Origin: Ligustrum vulgare
Lineage: Eukaryota; Streptophyta; Magnoliopsida; Lamiales; Oleaceae
Reading direction: 5' to 3'
NCBI GenBank assembly: GCA_963555705.1
Contig: OY743169.1
Span: 5,394,014-5,458,013 of the forward strand
Length of the DNA: 64,000 bases
The translations under genes were made by a program, and so were the position numbers. Positions 12,047 through 24,749 of the stretch are shown piece after piece; the first letter of the stretch is position 1, and each line of letters opens with the position of its first letter. The notes beneath the pieces were generated by a model. That model saw nothing but the letters and a program-made list of their open reading frames with translations. It searched no databases and was not told the DNA's origin.

Positions 12047-13040
12047 CTAGTAGTATGCACGTGTGTTACACGTCTTACGTATAGCAAAAATGTGATGCGT
12101 AATATTTTTGTAGAACTAATACTAATTTTTAAAAGTAATTAAGGTAATATTATATATTATTAAAAGAAAAAACTAAAATTGTCGATTTTTTTTTTTTTTA
12201 ATATGTAATGTTTAATATGTTAACAAGCGTGTCCAAATATGTTAAACTTCTATATTTACATGAAGTTAACATTTTAAGCTTAGCCAAAAATGCTTGTTAG
12301 TATCGAGTTGTTTTCCTTAAGAAATATGCTAGGGGTAGAAAAAGACACCATACAAAAATATGCATTGTGCTTTATAAAAGCCATTGATAGTATATATACA
12401 AGTTACTAATGTTACTGTTGTTTGCTGCTAGCATTGTAGACAAGGAATTTCATGGCTTTTTGGAGATTTGTTAAGACTAATCAGTATGCAATGAAAAGCA
12501 CATTTAAAACCTTGATCGCATCCCTTCTCTAACAGACTGTGATTTCTTAAATAATTCCTTCCCGTGTATACAATTTCATCACTACTACCCCAGAATAGGG
12601 TAGTGCATGATTATTCATTATAATCTGACATGTCCTCTTAATCAAAACATTCTTTAAAATATGAACACCCCTGACCTCCCTTTCCCAGATGCCGTCATAT
12701 TACTTAAAAAAATGATAATGCTCTATAAAATTCAACGTTGAACATTTAAACCCCAAAAGAAAAGATATGTAAAAGAATGTAGCCATAACAATTGAGAGGA
12801 CGCAAGGAGAGGCAGGATGGAGTTTTTTTTTTTTTTTTTATATATATATATATAGTAACTTGACAGCAGGATGGAGTTTGTTTCTAAGGCAAATGGAGAG
12901 GCAGAGATTGATGGGGTTTAACTTATTAATTAATTAATTAATGTAGAAGTAATGACATATTTGGGTTAAAATAAAATATGTGAAGACAAATTTGGTAACT
13001 GAAAGATTCTCCCCCATTATTACTTTTAAGGTAGTAGTGA
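12047..13040 (-). mobile_element. Helitron, 1-kb non-autonomous copy (family H1)
   Basis: On the minus strand it starts TCACTACTACCTTAAAAGTA (from 13040) and ends with the hairpin ACGTGT-AAC-ACACGT, then GCATACTACTAG. The host base is A before TC and T after CTAG, as in Helitron insertion between A and T. Both ends and adjoining sequence match the element at 33094-36636 in inverted orientation. An (AT)n tract lies near 12840. No gene inside. Confidence 0.8.
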
Positions 13041-13242
13041 TAAGTTATAAGTTATTTAAGTTGTGTTTAATAATATGAGTCACAATAATAATTAATTATG
13101 TGAATTGAAAAAATCTCCAATAAAAATGCCCATTATATTAAAGGCTCACTTGTATTTTAAGTATCATATATATAGTAAAGCATTCCACATAGAAAGTTTA
13201 CAAAAAAAATTGACTTGTTTATATAGTGAGAAAATACTTTAA

Positions 13243-13442
13243 GGGCGTGTTTGATAGCCGTATGAATTTCATAGAAATATTTTTTCACTCAAATTTTTCA
13301 CGTTTCAATCAAACCCTTTTTTATTTTCTATGATATTTGAATTTCATCTACACACTATTTGACCACATTTCCCTTAAATTCAAGGAATTTGAATTCCTTA
13401 AGGGTATGAAAGTCGAAATTCCTCCCCCAATCAAACACACTC
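13243..13442. mobile_element. Tourist-like MITE (PIF/Harbinger type)
   Basis: A 200-bp element with termini GGGCGTGTTTGAT and ATCAAACACACTC, flanked by TAA at 13240-13242 and 13443-13445, the 3-bp target duplication typical of PIF/Harbinger MITEs. Confidence 0.8.
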
Positions 13443-13445
13443 TAA

Positions 13446-15189
13446 GTTGTAATTTGATACAACTAATCCACCTACGTCATAAGCTAGCCACCAGTGTCTT
13501 ACTTGACCAGCTTTAGCTTTTCACCGTAAGAATGGTACAAAGCACCACCCGTACCCACGAATGCGACCCTGATCAGCATTGTCTAGGACATGTCGCAAAG
13601 TTCGCATTGGGTGTTTTAGAAGCGAACTTCGCACGTATGCAACTTTATCTATCTTCTACATTTCTATTATGTTTTTATTTGATATTCCTTTCAGTTTTTT
13701 ACAACGAAAGTTTGTCAAAAAATTTAGTCACTTTTTTTCCATATTATTTTATTCATTAAAGCTCAGGCAAAATCAGCCTCCAATTATATATGAAAAAAAA
13801 AATTCAAACTTTTTATCAAACATAAATTCTTTCAAAATGTAATTATGGACGTAAACTCAAAAAAATTTGGGTTGTCCACATAAATACCCTATTTTTAGGG
13901 ATCCAATTGAAATTTACTTGAATTTTATAAAATTTGAAAATTACTTATAATAAAATCTTAAAAACTGGAAAAATACTTTATAATCACGTGAAGTATCACA
14001 ATATAATACTTAAAATACTTCTCAAATCTGTTAGTATTACAGCGTGATACTTTTAAAATTTTTTAGTAACAGTGAAGTATTTTTCAAAATTTTTATTTTG
14101 AGTAGTAAAAATCAATTTTACCATATAAAATAAGTAACTTATACAGTTATCCCAAAAAAAAAAATTCCTACCTTTAAATCACATGTTCGCAAAATAAGTA
14201 TAACCTCTCTATTGTAAAATTCATTTTTCACAAATAATGGGTCTACCTTACTGTCCAAATCGATGGTGGATTCCTTTCAGTAAGCCCATGCAACAAATGA
14301 GAATCAGTCCAAAATAGATTGGGCCAAATTTTTTGACATTTTTTCATCTGAGATCTAATTATTTATGTGGAAATTACACCTATCCCTATTTTTTAGGAAT
14401 TAAATTCAAAAATAAATTCAAACCCATATTAATTCAAAATTCAGGTTATAAATAAAATTTTAATAATTAAATTATACTATTATATTATTATAAAATTAAA
14501 TTAATTGGCCAAACTACATCCCTAATTTCCAATCCCTAATTCCACGGCTCCATAATCTTCTCTCTCCCACAGAAAAGGCGGAGACTTCCTGACGCCACAT
14601 CCAACCACTCTCCGATACAAAGGCTATTTTCAGGTATGAACAACACGCATCGATCGAACAACGGCTCCATGCACGAACGAGATGCGTCTCTGCGCATCAA
14701 TCGAGAAGCGGTGCCGCTGTTGGTTGTGTAGGGTTTTCCAGAGAAGGTTGAGGCAGCAGCGGTGGCGACGATATTTCGAGATACCTTGGTGATGGTAGTG
14801 GTGTGGTTTATGGTTTTTGGAATTTGGGATTGGTCTACTATTTTTGATTTTTGGCCGAGGCTTTCTAGTGGCGGTGACGGCATTGAAGGTCGCGCCGCGA
14901 CTGGGGGCGACAGAGGTGAGAGGATATTCAGGATACCTTGGTGATTGTAGCAGTGTGTTAATTGTTTTTGGCATTTGAAGATGGTGTCTGCAATTGTTTA
15001 GTTGGAGATGGTGTTTGCAATTGTGTAATTGGAGATGGTGTCTGCGATTTCTGGTATTTTCTGGTGCCGGTTACAGCATATAGGTCGTGCCGACGACTGT
15101 GACGGTGGAGGTGGTGGATATTAAGGGACAGCAGTTGTTGTGGTGGTATTGAGATCGATGAGGCGGCGGTAGTTGTTTGATAAATGTGA
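13446..15189. other. Non-coding sequence, partly GC-rich at 14530-15180
   Basis: ORFs at 14536-14974 overlap on both strands and show no motif. The GC-rich part has repeated GGTGATGGTAG- and GGAGATGGTGTCTGC-like words and may belong to an undetected transposon. Confidence 0.35.
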
Positions 15190-15535
15190 CTTGAGAAATT
15201 TGTGACCTAATAATTAATTTATAAATTATAAATTAATTGTAACGTAATAATTTGATAAGTTGTGACATAATAATTTAACAGGTCGTAACCTAGATTGATT
15301 AGCTTGACATCTGTGATTTACTATTTTGATAGCCTGTGAATGTGAAATTTGTGATTGTGACCTAAAAATTTAATACGTTGTGACCTATAAAAAAGTTCAA
15401 ATTGATTAATTTGACATTTGTGTGACCTAAAGATTTAATAATTTGCGACCTTGAAATTATTTGTGAAATTTGTGACCTAAAAAATTTGTGTTGTGACATG
15501 AAATTATGCAATATTGTGACCATAATATTTATAAT
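15190..15535. repeat. Degenerate tandem repeat with TTGTGACCTAATAATTTAA
   Basis: Ten or more units of about 25-40 bp around GTGACCTAATAATTT / TTTGTGACC. Confidence 0.6.
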
Positions 15536-16075
15536 TAATAAAATATTTTTAATTATTTAACATAATTAATTAATATTAAGTAAAACCTGATTTTTGAATA
15601 TATATAGGTTTAGTCTTATTTTTGAAATTTATATTTGTAAGTCCCTTAATTATGTATTTTTCCCATTATTTATTTTGAGTTTTATAGTGTAATGTGAATA
15701 TTAAGCGAGTTAGGTGGGGCCCAATTCATTTATGTTTATTTTGTCATCAAGTTATTGTTCATGTTGCTATTGTCCCGAATGCCTCTTCTTGACCATGTTG
15801 TGTCTAGATAGTGTCTTCGTAATGATCACTTATCGATATGCTTCATTCTTTGTTTGGTAAACAGTTTATAAATAAGTTTGTAAATCACATAATTTCTCAA
15901 ACTACTTTTTAACCACACACATTTGGTCTCTCCATTTTTCAACTACAATATATTACCTTAAAATCATAAATAAACTAATTTATAAACAACTACAGTATCT
16001 TTCTTATTATTATTATAAAGGAAGATAGTAACCCAAAATTCCCTCCAAAATGTTCCCCCCAAAAATGCTGTTTTA

Positions 16076-16078
<3 letters not shown>

Positions 16079-16158
<80 letters not shown>
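16079..16158. repeat. (AT)n microsatellite
   Basis: About 40 AT dinucleotides. The minus-strand ORF across it (a poly-Ile/Tyr run) is an artefact. Confidence 0.97.
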
Positions 16159-16161
<3 letters not shown>

Positions 16162-16634
16162 AAAAAATAAAGTATATTCATATCATTTTCCCTCCAGACG
16201 AGAGTTCCCTCATTTCATTTGAACCTTTTTACTGTTTGCATTCTGATGTTGCATTAAAATCAATACACAACTTTTGAATTTTGAAAATGACGTGTTATGT
16301 CTTTTTGCACTTTGTACACAGATTGAACCCTGCAGTCTGTAAATACACTGTTCAAAATTGAAATTGCATTAAGTGAGAACATTTTTTAAAAAGATGAAAT
16401 GATTGCTGATGTACCAAGGCACTACATTCACAGGCGTTTTCATTCCATCACAAAACAACATAGTCTATTTAAGCCAGCAACCTTCTGTTGCTGTTTCGTT
16501 TACACACATTTGAGGTTTTTTTTTTACACACGCTTGAGAGAGCACAACAAAGGTATTTGCTTCGACATGTAAGTTGTATTCATGTTCTGCTGAAGGTAAA
16601 TAAACTACAATTTCTTATTTGTAATTGCAGTGAG

Positions 16635-17770
16635 ATGGCTCCCATCATATACCTCTTAGCATACATCGTTCCTACGAAAACCGAATGGGCATTCTGTGTT
16701 CGTGTTGTTCGTCTTTGGGAGAATCCAACCTTTTGGAAAGCCTGATGAAAAAAGTTGCTTGGAGATGGTCTTGGTCGACAGAAACGTAAGTCCTGTAAAA
16801 AAAATCAGTTTAGTTGTATTACATGTTACAGATTCCTGTGTGAACAACATGCTTCAAATACAAATGTTGTTATGAACTAATTACAATGTATTTTTCAGTC
16901 AAGATTATGCTAATATTAAAATAAATACTATAAATACAGTGAACAAGAGACAAATGTTTCAATAAATGTTCACTATCTTCACTAGATGAAGTAAAATCTT
17001 ACAAAGCAGCACACTTTACAGCTTACCTACAGATTTAAAGAGCAGAATTCCTAATTCCTATTATTTATGTGTTAATTATTTTATATATGTTCACTGCATC
17101 TAAAAACAGAAAAAAAAAATAATAATTAGAGCTGTTCACTGTCTTCTCTATATCTTCATAACAAAACTATTAACAAATAGCTGAAGTCCTTGCCGATCTA
17201 GATATTTAACATTAGCATAAGACTTCATTCCTTTAGTATTTTATGTTATCAGTCAATGGATCTAAAACGAGAGATAAATCAATTAAATTGTGAATATAAT
17301 TTTAAAAAAAATTAATATTGAACAAAAATGACTCTGAAGTATTGGCACGTATACATATTTATCTGATAAAACATACAAGTGTTGCTATCAATGGTTAATT
17401 AAATTATTTTTTGTTAACTAATGATAAAACATTTGATTTGATGTGGAATTTGTGTATATCTAGGGCACTAGAATTCATGCATCGGTGAAACGCAACTTGA
17501 TCAAGACATTCAAGCCTAAGATTAGTGAGGGCATCTTATATCTGATGCGTGACTTCGTTATTGGATACAACAATTCTAAGTATATAAAGCTTCGGATCAC
17601 AAATACAAGCTCAATTTCATGATGGAGTTTTTCAGGGATCTACAAACACGGATTTAGTTTCCACCGTGGATGAACATATTAGTGTTCAACAACAGACTGG
17701 TACGAATTTTGAAATGAAAGCAACTTTTATTACTTGAAGGATATCATGACTATTAACTTTTTCAACTGAT
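16635..17770 (+). pseudogene. RPA70-like single-strand DNA-binding protein of the Helitron, broken
   Basis: Exon 1 (16635-16785) starts MAPIIYLLAYIVPTKTEWAF and continues CVRVVRLWENPTF, then needs a one-base shift to give GKPDEKSCLEMVLVDRN before a GTAAGT donor at 16786. Exon 2 starts after AG at 17463 with GTRIHASVKRNLIKTFKPKI and SEGILYLMRDFVIGYNNSKY. A second shift leads to HKYKLNF and later stops. Order and residues match the first OB-fold of RPA large-subunit (RPA1-like) proteins, which bind single-stranded DNA and are carried by plant Helitrons as accessory genes. The 3' exons (18280-18480, acidic DDEEEES) are uncertain. Two frameshifts and stops make it nonfunctional. Confidence 0.75.
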
Positions 17771-18479
17771 CTTTTTTGCCATGAAGAAAATAGTGTAACT
17801 CAATGTCATTCTCCAATTTTGTCAACATCCTCATTCAGCAATGTTATAAGTGGTAAGATTACATATTTAAATATACAAGTTTCACCTTAATTATGAGTGT
17901 AATGTAAATTGATTTAAAACAATTCATCCAATATCTTCAGATCTTAGTGTTTTTGACATGTAAACTAATGTCACTACATTTTGGGAATCATGTGAATGTG
18001 TAGAACCAACCAAGACGTATGTGAGATTACCTGCTTTATCCACTAGAAAACACACATTACGTAATGGTCTAATTCAAATACCTTCCCAGTTAACATCAAA
18101 AACAATTTCAGAGCTGTCGGATCCTTTAGTTGTACAGCAGAATAATTTCAATTCTAGCGAAGGCATTTTTTTTTTTAGGTATATATTTAAAATATTTTTA
18201 CATTTAGTATAACATTTAGTGAACTGCGTACTTGATACATAGTTTTTAAATTTTGTTATATTTTTGTTATCAATCTAGGGGAGGATATGGAAATTCACGA
18301 TACACAAGATATAGGTAATTACATTTAAATTATGTAAGCCGAAAAAAATAATTTATTTATTATATGGAATCAATGTCTTATGGTTTTCATAGAAGAGTAG
18401 AGTACCCTAAAATTTTTAGGTTTATCCATGCAGATGATGAGGAAGAGGAATCTTGTGTCCAATCTAAAAGAGGTACCTT

Positions 18480-20570
18480 TTTAAAATTTTAAGAACCTTC
18501 GCATTCTAACTAGGAAGCTGTGAGAATATCATTTAATCAATCAATATGAATGAAGATATGCTACGTTATACTATATTTCTAAAGTTTTATGAACCATGAA
18601 GATTTGTATTCATGCACCATAAGCTAATATCATAAACTACAATTCATTTACTGCAAATAAATTATTTTCAAGAAATAATAATGTAGAAGTAGAAGTTATT
18701 TAATATCTGGAAAACATTTATGTACAGGATACCGAGGAAATACCTGAAGATGTAACCATTTTTTTGGCCACGAGCACAAGAAAAATATAATCTTTCTTGT
18801 GGCTCCATCTTCTATTGTAATTCAGAACTAGACAAAGAAAGGGGGAAAATTAGTTACAAATTAGTTATCCTATGTAATTTAGTATGTACAATCAGAAATT
18901 GAACCGAATTATCTCCTCACCTATGTGTCTCCACAACCTCCTTATTCCAGATTTGACCATTTGCACGTGTTTCTTGGCAAGTTCAATTTCTATGTAGGTG
19001 GACAAAAATATGTACATGCTGCACAATAGACTACACAATACGAACTTGATAAGGGGTTTCTACCATGTTATTAACAAAGAAATGAAATCAAAGTTTTATT
19101 TTAAGTAAAGATAAAAAATAGAAGATTTCAGAAATAACTTAACTTTTATACGTTATGGAGAAGAAGCAACTCGCGATTGTGATTTTTTTTTGTACCAAGA
19201 TGCCCATTAAATTTCGGATCTGACCGTTTTTTACGAGATCTAGCAAGAAAATACACATTCTTCAAAGGACTACAAAAAATACATCAAAGCATACCCAAAA
19301 AAGGTTTTCCAGTATTCCACAGGTTAGATAGATATAATTGTAGGAAAAAATTTCTTTAAACAAAAATAATAAGCCTAAACAACATGAACCTGAGGTGCTA
19401 CTAACGACTGTAACACAAGTTGATAAGCAGATTGTAGGCAAGCACCACCAACAATTGATTTTCGAGATCCAAAGGTAAATCGGAGTTCAGTCAGAGATTC
19501 GGTATATTTCATATCGTGAACTGAAATGCTCGGCCGGAAACGAACTTGATAATATAAATTTAGACGAAATCGCCATGTATTGGAGGGGACGATGGGGTTT
19601 GTGAGGGCATAGGATTCCAATGGTAGAAAGAAAATGAAAGCATTTGAGTGTATAGTGCGTGATTTCAGATCTTTTTCTGTTGTTGTTTCTTTTTTTTTTC
19701 TTTTTTTCTTTTTTATTTATGGAGATAAGAAGTGGGATGCTGGACGATTTCAGATTTTTTTTTTTTTTTTTTTTTTTAAATGGAGATGAGATAAGAAGAA
19801 GAAGAGGGATGAAGGACACGTGTTTTGGTTTCAGTTTTTTTTTCTCTCTTTTTTTTTTTATATGGAGGTAAGAAGGAGATTTTGGAACGAAATTAAGTTT
19901 AGGGATGGTGGACACGTGTTTCAAGAAATGTTTGAATAATAATGTGAAGACTGATTTAGCGGGCTTTAAAATAGAATTAATTATTTGGTTGATTTATTTA
20001 TGTTTTCTAGATAAGTCGTGAGATGAAAAATTGAAGAAAAAATGTGTTTAGTTAAAAACTAGTATGAAAAGTTGTGTACTAAATTTTGTATTTTATTTTA
20101 TTAATTGATAGAGCCGAATAGAGCAACACAATTTTTCAAATCCCTTTTATCAAAAAAATTTCTCCGTCAAATTTTCAAATATAAATTTTACCTCAAAATC
20201 ATAAATAAATCAATTTATAAACCGCTATAATTGTTACAAAAGGAAATTAATTGTTTTATTTTTATACGTAATTCTTACGATTTATAAAGCAATTTATAAA
20301 ATAGAATTTTTCCAATATAGGTTTCGTTTTGTAACATTGTATCAATTATAAATTGCCTTATTTATGTTTTCAATGTAAGACGTGTGGCTGAAAAGTTCTA
20401 GTAAAAAAAATGTTTGATTGGATAGTGATTTGAGAATTGTTTCATTATAACTTTGATCGACAAATGTTCAATGTGTGTCTAAAAATTGGTTATTAGATTT
20501 TTAATTCATTTAAGTCATTTATTATCATTTATGTAAAATTGAAAAATGATCACTGTTGATATCTTATTAA
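18480..20570. other. Helitron interior without a readable gene
   Basis: Between the RPA-like and helicase remnants. 19677-19860 is T-rich and contains three degenerate copies of ATGGAGATAAGAAG-(n)-GGGATG; GGACACGTGTTT occurs twice. The ORFs there follow the T-runs or, on the other strand, the A-runs. Confidence 0.4.
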
Positions 20571-20573
20571 GCC

Positions 20574-20736
20574 CCTGTTTGTTAAAAAAAAAAAAGTTAA
20601 AAACATGTTTTTTTTTTATGTTTTCTACGTAAAATGTATTATTGAAAAATGGAGAAAGAAAATGTATGTGATTAAAAAATAATTAGGAGAATTGTGTAGA
20701 AAAAATATGTTTAAAAACATGTTTGCAAAACGAATG
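20574..20736. mobile_element. MITE-like insertion in the Helitron
   Basis: Termini CCCTGTTTGTTAAAA and AACATGTTTGCAAAACG are roughly inverted, and the interior matches a segment at 37532-37697 and, more weakly, 39740-39850. It sits just upstream of the surviving helicase sequence. Confidence 0.55.
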
Positions 20737-20780
20737 CATATATTTCTAAAGTAACTATTAACTCTTCATACTTATGTCAA

Positions 20781-21694
20781 CATTGTAAAGTTTTGAAATT
20801 GACAAAGAATATGAGGCTACAGAGGACAAATTCAGAAATTGATCTTGAAGAGTTCAAATCATTCTCAGACTGGATTTCAAATATTAAAGATGGTACAATT
20901 GGTGGGCACAATGATGGGCATGCTTTGATTGAAATACTTGATGATTTACTGATAAAAGGGATTGGAGATTTAGTTCCCTCAACAGTATAGAGCACGTATC
21001 CAAATTTCTCAGAAAGAGTCAATGACTCATCATATTTGCAGGAAAGAGCCATTTTGGCCCCAACCTTGGATGTTGTTGAAACAGTCAATGAGTACATGGT
21101 CTCTCTCAATGAAACAGATGGAAATACATATCTAAGCTCTGATGCAGCTTCTAGATTAGATTCAAACATTGATTTACTAGACGATCTACACACACCAGAA
21201 TTCTTGAATAGCATAAGATGTTCAGGTATACCTAATCATGAGCTGAAGTTGAAGGTTGGAACTCCTGTTATGTTGTTAAGAAATATTGATCATTCTACTA
21301 GATTTGGCAATTGAACTAGATTGGTCATAACAAAATTTAGTAATCATGTTTTGGAAGCTAAGATCATCACAGGAAGTAATGCAGGACACAAAGTTTTAAT
21401 TCCACGAATGACTTTAACTCCATCAGATCCAAGACTACCTTTTAATTTTCAGAGAAGGCAATATCCATTGATCGTATCGTATGCTATGACAATTAACAAA
21501 AGTCAAGGCCAATCACTATCACATGTAGGTCTATATTTGAAAAAGCCCGTCTTCAGTCACGGTCAACTCTACGTGGCAGTTTCTAGAGTCACAAACCGTT
21601 CGAGGTTGAAGATACTTACTTGGGATCAATATGGAGTATCATCAAATTCAACTACAAATGTTGTCTTCAAAGAAGTATTTCAAAATTTGAATTA
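20781..21694 (+). pseudogene. Helitron RepHel helicase, C-terminal fragment with two stops
   Basis: One frame of about 300 codons, interrupted by TAG at 20988-20990 and TGA at 21312-21314. Readable motifs: LQERAILAPTLDVVETVNEY, then GIPNHELKLKVGTPVMLLRN, then YPLIVSYAMTINKSQGQSLS and FSHGQLYVAVSRVTNRSRL. These are the last helicase motifs of the PIF1-like SF1 helicase fused to Rep in Helitrons. The Rep nuclease (two-His, two-Tyr) and the Walker A part are missing. The TGA lies where the family usually has Gly in a C/F-x-N-G-T-R segment, so it could be GGA to TGA. The copy cannot mobilise itself. Confidence 0.85.
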
Positions 21695-21860
21695 ACCAAC
21701 AGTGTGGTTCTATTTTCTCTAAACATTACATTATCATGTTTTTATGCTAATTGTGCATTTGCAAATGATTTAGAAAACAAAGAAATACTTATATGTGTCT
21801 CTTATTCAAATTTTTTGTGACGTAACATTAATCCGTGCATCGCACGGTTGGATGAACTAG

Positions 21861-22630
21861 TTAATATCAAACGGAGATATTTGTTATCAAAAACTAATTT
21901 TGATTATATTCATATAACGTTGCTACAATAATGATTTAAATAATATTTTATGAATTTACTCGCTATCAATCCTTGTTTTGTGACTTATGTCATGCCGTGT
22001 ACTTAAAATGATTATTTACCGTCTTACAATATTTTTGTAGTCGAATTAGATTAAATTATTATCAATATTTTTTTATTTTTAATTTGCTTTTCCATCTCTT
22101 CGAAGATAAGCTCTTGTAAAGTATAACGGTCGAGACTCAAGAGACATGTCTCTACAATTAAAGCCCTCCTGACTTGCCGATGACACAAAATCCAGTAATT
22201 GAATTTGTTTACTACTTTTGTTGCTTCATTTCTTAACTCGATCATCTACTAACATACACTTGCTTTGAAGTTTGTAACGATTTCTAATGAATCGAAGACT
22301 ATTTTTATGGTAAGATAAAGTATCTCTTCAAATAGGGTGGCTATGATAACTAATTTTTTTGAAGTACACTACAATCTCTCGAATAATCTTCTCCTCTCTC
22401 TTTTCCAATCTGAAACAAAATCACTTCTTGTATTTTCGAACCTTTAAATCCATTAAAAATAAAAAAAGAAGTTTTTAAGAAATCAACGGATTCTAACTCA
22501 TGAAAGAAGTGTTTCAAAGTCCCCTCCAAAGCATAGTAACTACGTTCATTATCAAGCCCCACCATTCTCCATTTCTGCAATCGAATTGAGCAGTATTTGA
22601 ATTTTTATGTTTTCCAGTCAGAGTGCATAT
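21861..22630. other. Sequence between a Helitron and a Copia-type element
   Basis: AT-rich. A minus-strand frame at 22350-22580 (76 aa, ..GLDNERSYYALEGTLKHFFH..) is compositionally protein-like, but I do not recognise it and no start context supports it. Confidence 0.35.
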
Positions 22631-22828
22631 TGTTATAAATAATGTATATATGTGAATGACATTACCATTATATCCCTGTAAAATTTACAATATTACAATT
22701 GTGCCATTGTCCACTCCTATAAATAGGAGCCTATACTTACCAATTTATTATACCAATTCTTGAATGAAGAATTCTATTCATCTCTTTCTCTTTCTAATCT
22801 TGTTATTTGATTTGATAGTTTTACAACA
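22631..22828 (+). repeat. 5' LTR of E1
   Basis: 198 bp, TG..CA ends. It contains CTCCTATAAATAGGAGCC (about 22713-22731), a TATA box set in a small palindrome, so transcription probably starts about 25-30 bp downstream of it. Confidence 0.95.
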
Positions 22829-22843
22829 CGTTATCAGCACGAG
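22829..22843 (+). other. Primer-binding site of E1
   Basis: CGTTATCAGCACGAG directly follows the LTR. This motif is common at this position in plant Copia elements. Confidence 0.75.
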
Positions 22844-22969
22844 TCTCTAACCAATTGAGTAATAACGGGAGTATGCTCTACAGTTGCATCTAAATGATGA
22901 GCCTCTGTATCAGAAACCTGATTATTACTAACCAATGTTTCCTTTTCTCTCAAACTGAAAAAGAATGAT

Positions 22970-23330
22970 TCTGGCCGATCCAGATATCCGATCGACGATC
23001 GGCCACCGCCATCAGAACGGGCTTGTCAAGGAGAAGACTCGCCTAAAATTTGGCGCAGAACCAACGGCTGAAACAAAAGATATCGACCGAAGAAGAAAAT
23101 CTGAAAAACTGTGCAAAAACAGATATCTGACCGAAAATTGAAATGCTTATTCCGGACGATTCTGAACTCCGATCGACGATCGGCCAGCGGCATATCAACG
23201 GGTTTTCCTAGGAGAAGACTCGACTGAAATTTGGCGCAAATCCAACGGTTAAAACGGAAGTTATTGTCCGGAGAAGAAGATGCTGGCGAACTGAAAAATG
23301 ATGATTCCGGCCAAACGGTTGATCTTTTGG
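22970..23330. repeat. Two direct repeats of about 181 bp in the E1 leader
   Basis: CCGATCGACGATCGGCCA occurs near 22987 and 23169, each followed by GGAGAAGACTCG and AATTTGGCGCA at the same spacing. ORFs at 23026-23560 lie in this GC-rich repeat on both strands, and I do not call them genes. Confidence 0.75.
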
Positions 23331-23759
23331 AAAATCGGAGACCACCGGCATGTTCAGGACGCCGAGGCACATATTATGGTGATGGGTTAATTTTTCCGAT
23401 CACCGGCGCGTGGCGGCCGGCGGCGGCGGCGCGTGGCGGATCCGGCGATGACGAAAGGCAGTTTGTCCGTTTTGATGAATTGGATTTTTCTATGATCTTA
23501 TTTTTCTGTTTTGTGCAGTTTTTAAAATATTCCGGCGGTCGAACATGGCGGTTTTCTTAAAAACTGTTTTTGGAGCAATCCTGACGAGATTTTGAACTTC
23601 GGACCAAAAGTAAGTTTGTTCTAAATTAAATTTTAAACCTATTGACGGTTTCAATTTATTCATATGAGCAATATATTAAAATATGGACAATTTTGCCCTT
23701 GATAATACATACAAGTATAATAATCGTAAATTAACGATTAATATGTGATCAATTGAATT

Positions 23760-23945
23760 ATATTATGCTGCCACCTACATGGTTGGTTTTACCACCTACA
23801 TGGTTGGCTTTACCCGGTTTAATTATTTCATTATGTCGATTCCGCCTATATGGCCGGTTTAATTGTTCATCTCGTTGATACCGTCTATATGGCTGGTTTA
23901 ATTATTTCATCACGTTGACACCGCCTATATGGTCGGTATATCAAT
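23760..23945. repeat. Short tandem repeats in E1 (CACCGCCTATATGGTCGGTTT)
   Basis: Five to six units of about 20-45 bp built from ACCGCCTATATGGCCGGTTT and TTAATTATTTCATCACGTTG. Confidence 0.7.
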
Positions 23946-24059
23946 TGAATACATATAAACACCTCAGTTGTTGGTTAATTCTAACATATTAGAGGGTTGT
24001 TGTCAACATATATACTTGGTGGTATAACCCCAGTATCGTTATTGTTAATATATATATAC

Positions 24060-24440
24060 AATATTATTGTTATTTGATACTTCATTAAATGATACCAGAA
24101 GTTATCAATACTAAAGTTAGAAAATATTTTATCAAATGATACCAGAAGTTATCATTACCAAAAGGTTGATAAATATTAATAAAATGTTTTATCCAATGTA
24201 CCAGAAGTTACCAGTATCTGAATTTGAATGGGTGGATGAAAATTATTCAACAAGAGAATGTTGATGTATGATAAGATAATATCACATGATAGCACGGACA
24301 TAGCTAATGTGAAAATAATCTCATCAGTATTATGAGATGAATGTTAGATGATAAGTGCCTGGAAAAGTTCTTGCACGAGCACTTATATATTCCAGAAGAA
24401 GTACATATTTACTCCAGAAGAAGTAAAAATTATCATCTAA
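24060..24440. repeat. CCAGAAGTT-type repeats of E1, left block
   Basis: ACCAGAAGTTATCA-like words recur, followed by CAGAAGAAGTA words. The same kind of repeat resumes at 26500-26760 and 27765-27960, so the cassette at 24475-26600 lies within E1's own repeat field. Confidence 0.65.
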
Positions 24441-24535
24441 ACATACTGAAATGATATTATTATTGCTCCTGAAGAAGCATAAACGAGACATACATGCAAA
24501 ATGCAAAAGGGGAAAACATTTATGATCCTCAAAAT

Positions 24536-24749
24536 TAGAGATGTGTTTCGGGAGTAGCCGTATCCTACCACCTCTGACCTTTTGAGGAAATAAAGAAAAA
24601 AGTGTGTTTCAAGAGTAAGAAATACTCCATACTCTACCACCTTAAATCTTTGAGGTACACAAGATTAATACATTGATAAAATCCTAGAAATTTATGGTGT
24701 GTCTCAAGAGTGAGAATACTCCGTACTCTACCACCACCTATTCTAGAGT
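24536..24749 (-). repeat. Three hairpin repeats downstream of LOG, copy 1
   Basis: GTGTTTC(A/G)AGAGTAAGAAATACTC-like units followed by TCTACCACCT recur about every 75-85 bp (about 24540, 24603, 24700). AGAGT and ACTCT within each unit can pair. The same three units follow LOG in E2. They could be 3'-end or processing signals; function unknown. Confidence 0.65.

Larger units (their letters stand above)
15998..21860 (+). mobile_element. Decayed RepHel-carrying Helitron
   Basis: The 3' end is clear: the stem CCGTGC-ATC-GCACGG at 21833-21847, then TTGGATGAACTAG ending at 21860, then host T. The proposed 5' end is TCTTTCTTATTATTATTATA at 15998 after host A. A similar sequence occurs inverted next to another Helitron end at 58010-58080. 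Inside on the plus strand are an RPA-like pseudogene and the C-terminal end of the Helitron helicase, a combination known from plant Helitrons. The 5' boundary is inferred. Confidence 0.65.

Noticed and set aside
15990..16181. Minus-strand ORF with an Ile/Tyr run
   Set aside because: Direct translation of (AT)n.
19487..19924. Lys-rich 145-codon minus-strand frame
   Set aside because: Encoded by poly-T tracts on the plus strand.
20777..21214. 145-codon minus-strand frame over the helicase
   Set aside because: Shadow of the plus-strand RepHel reading frame.
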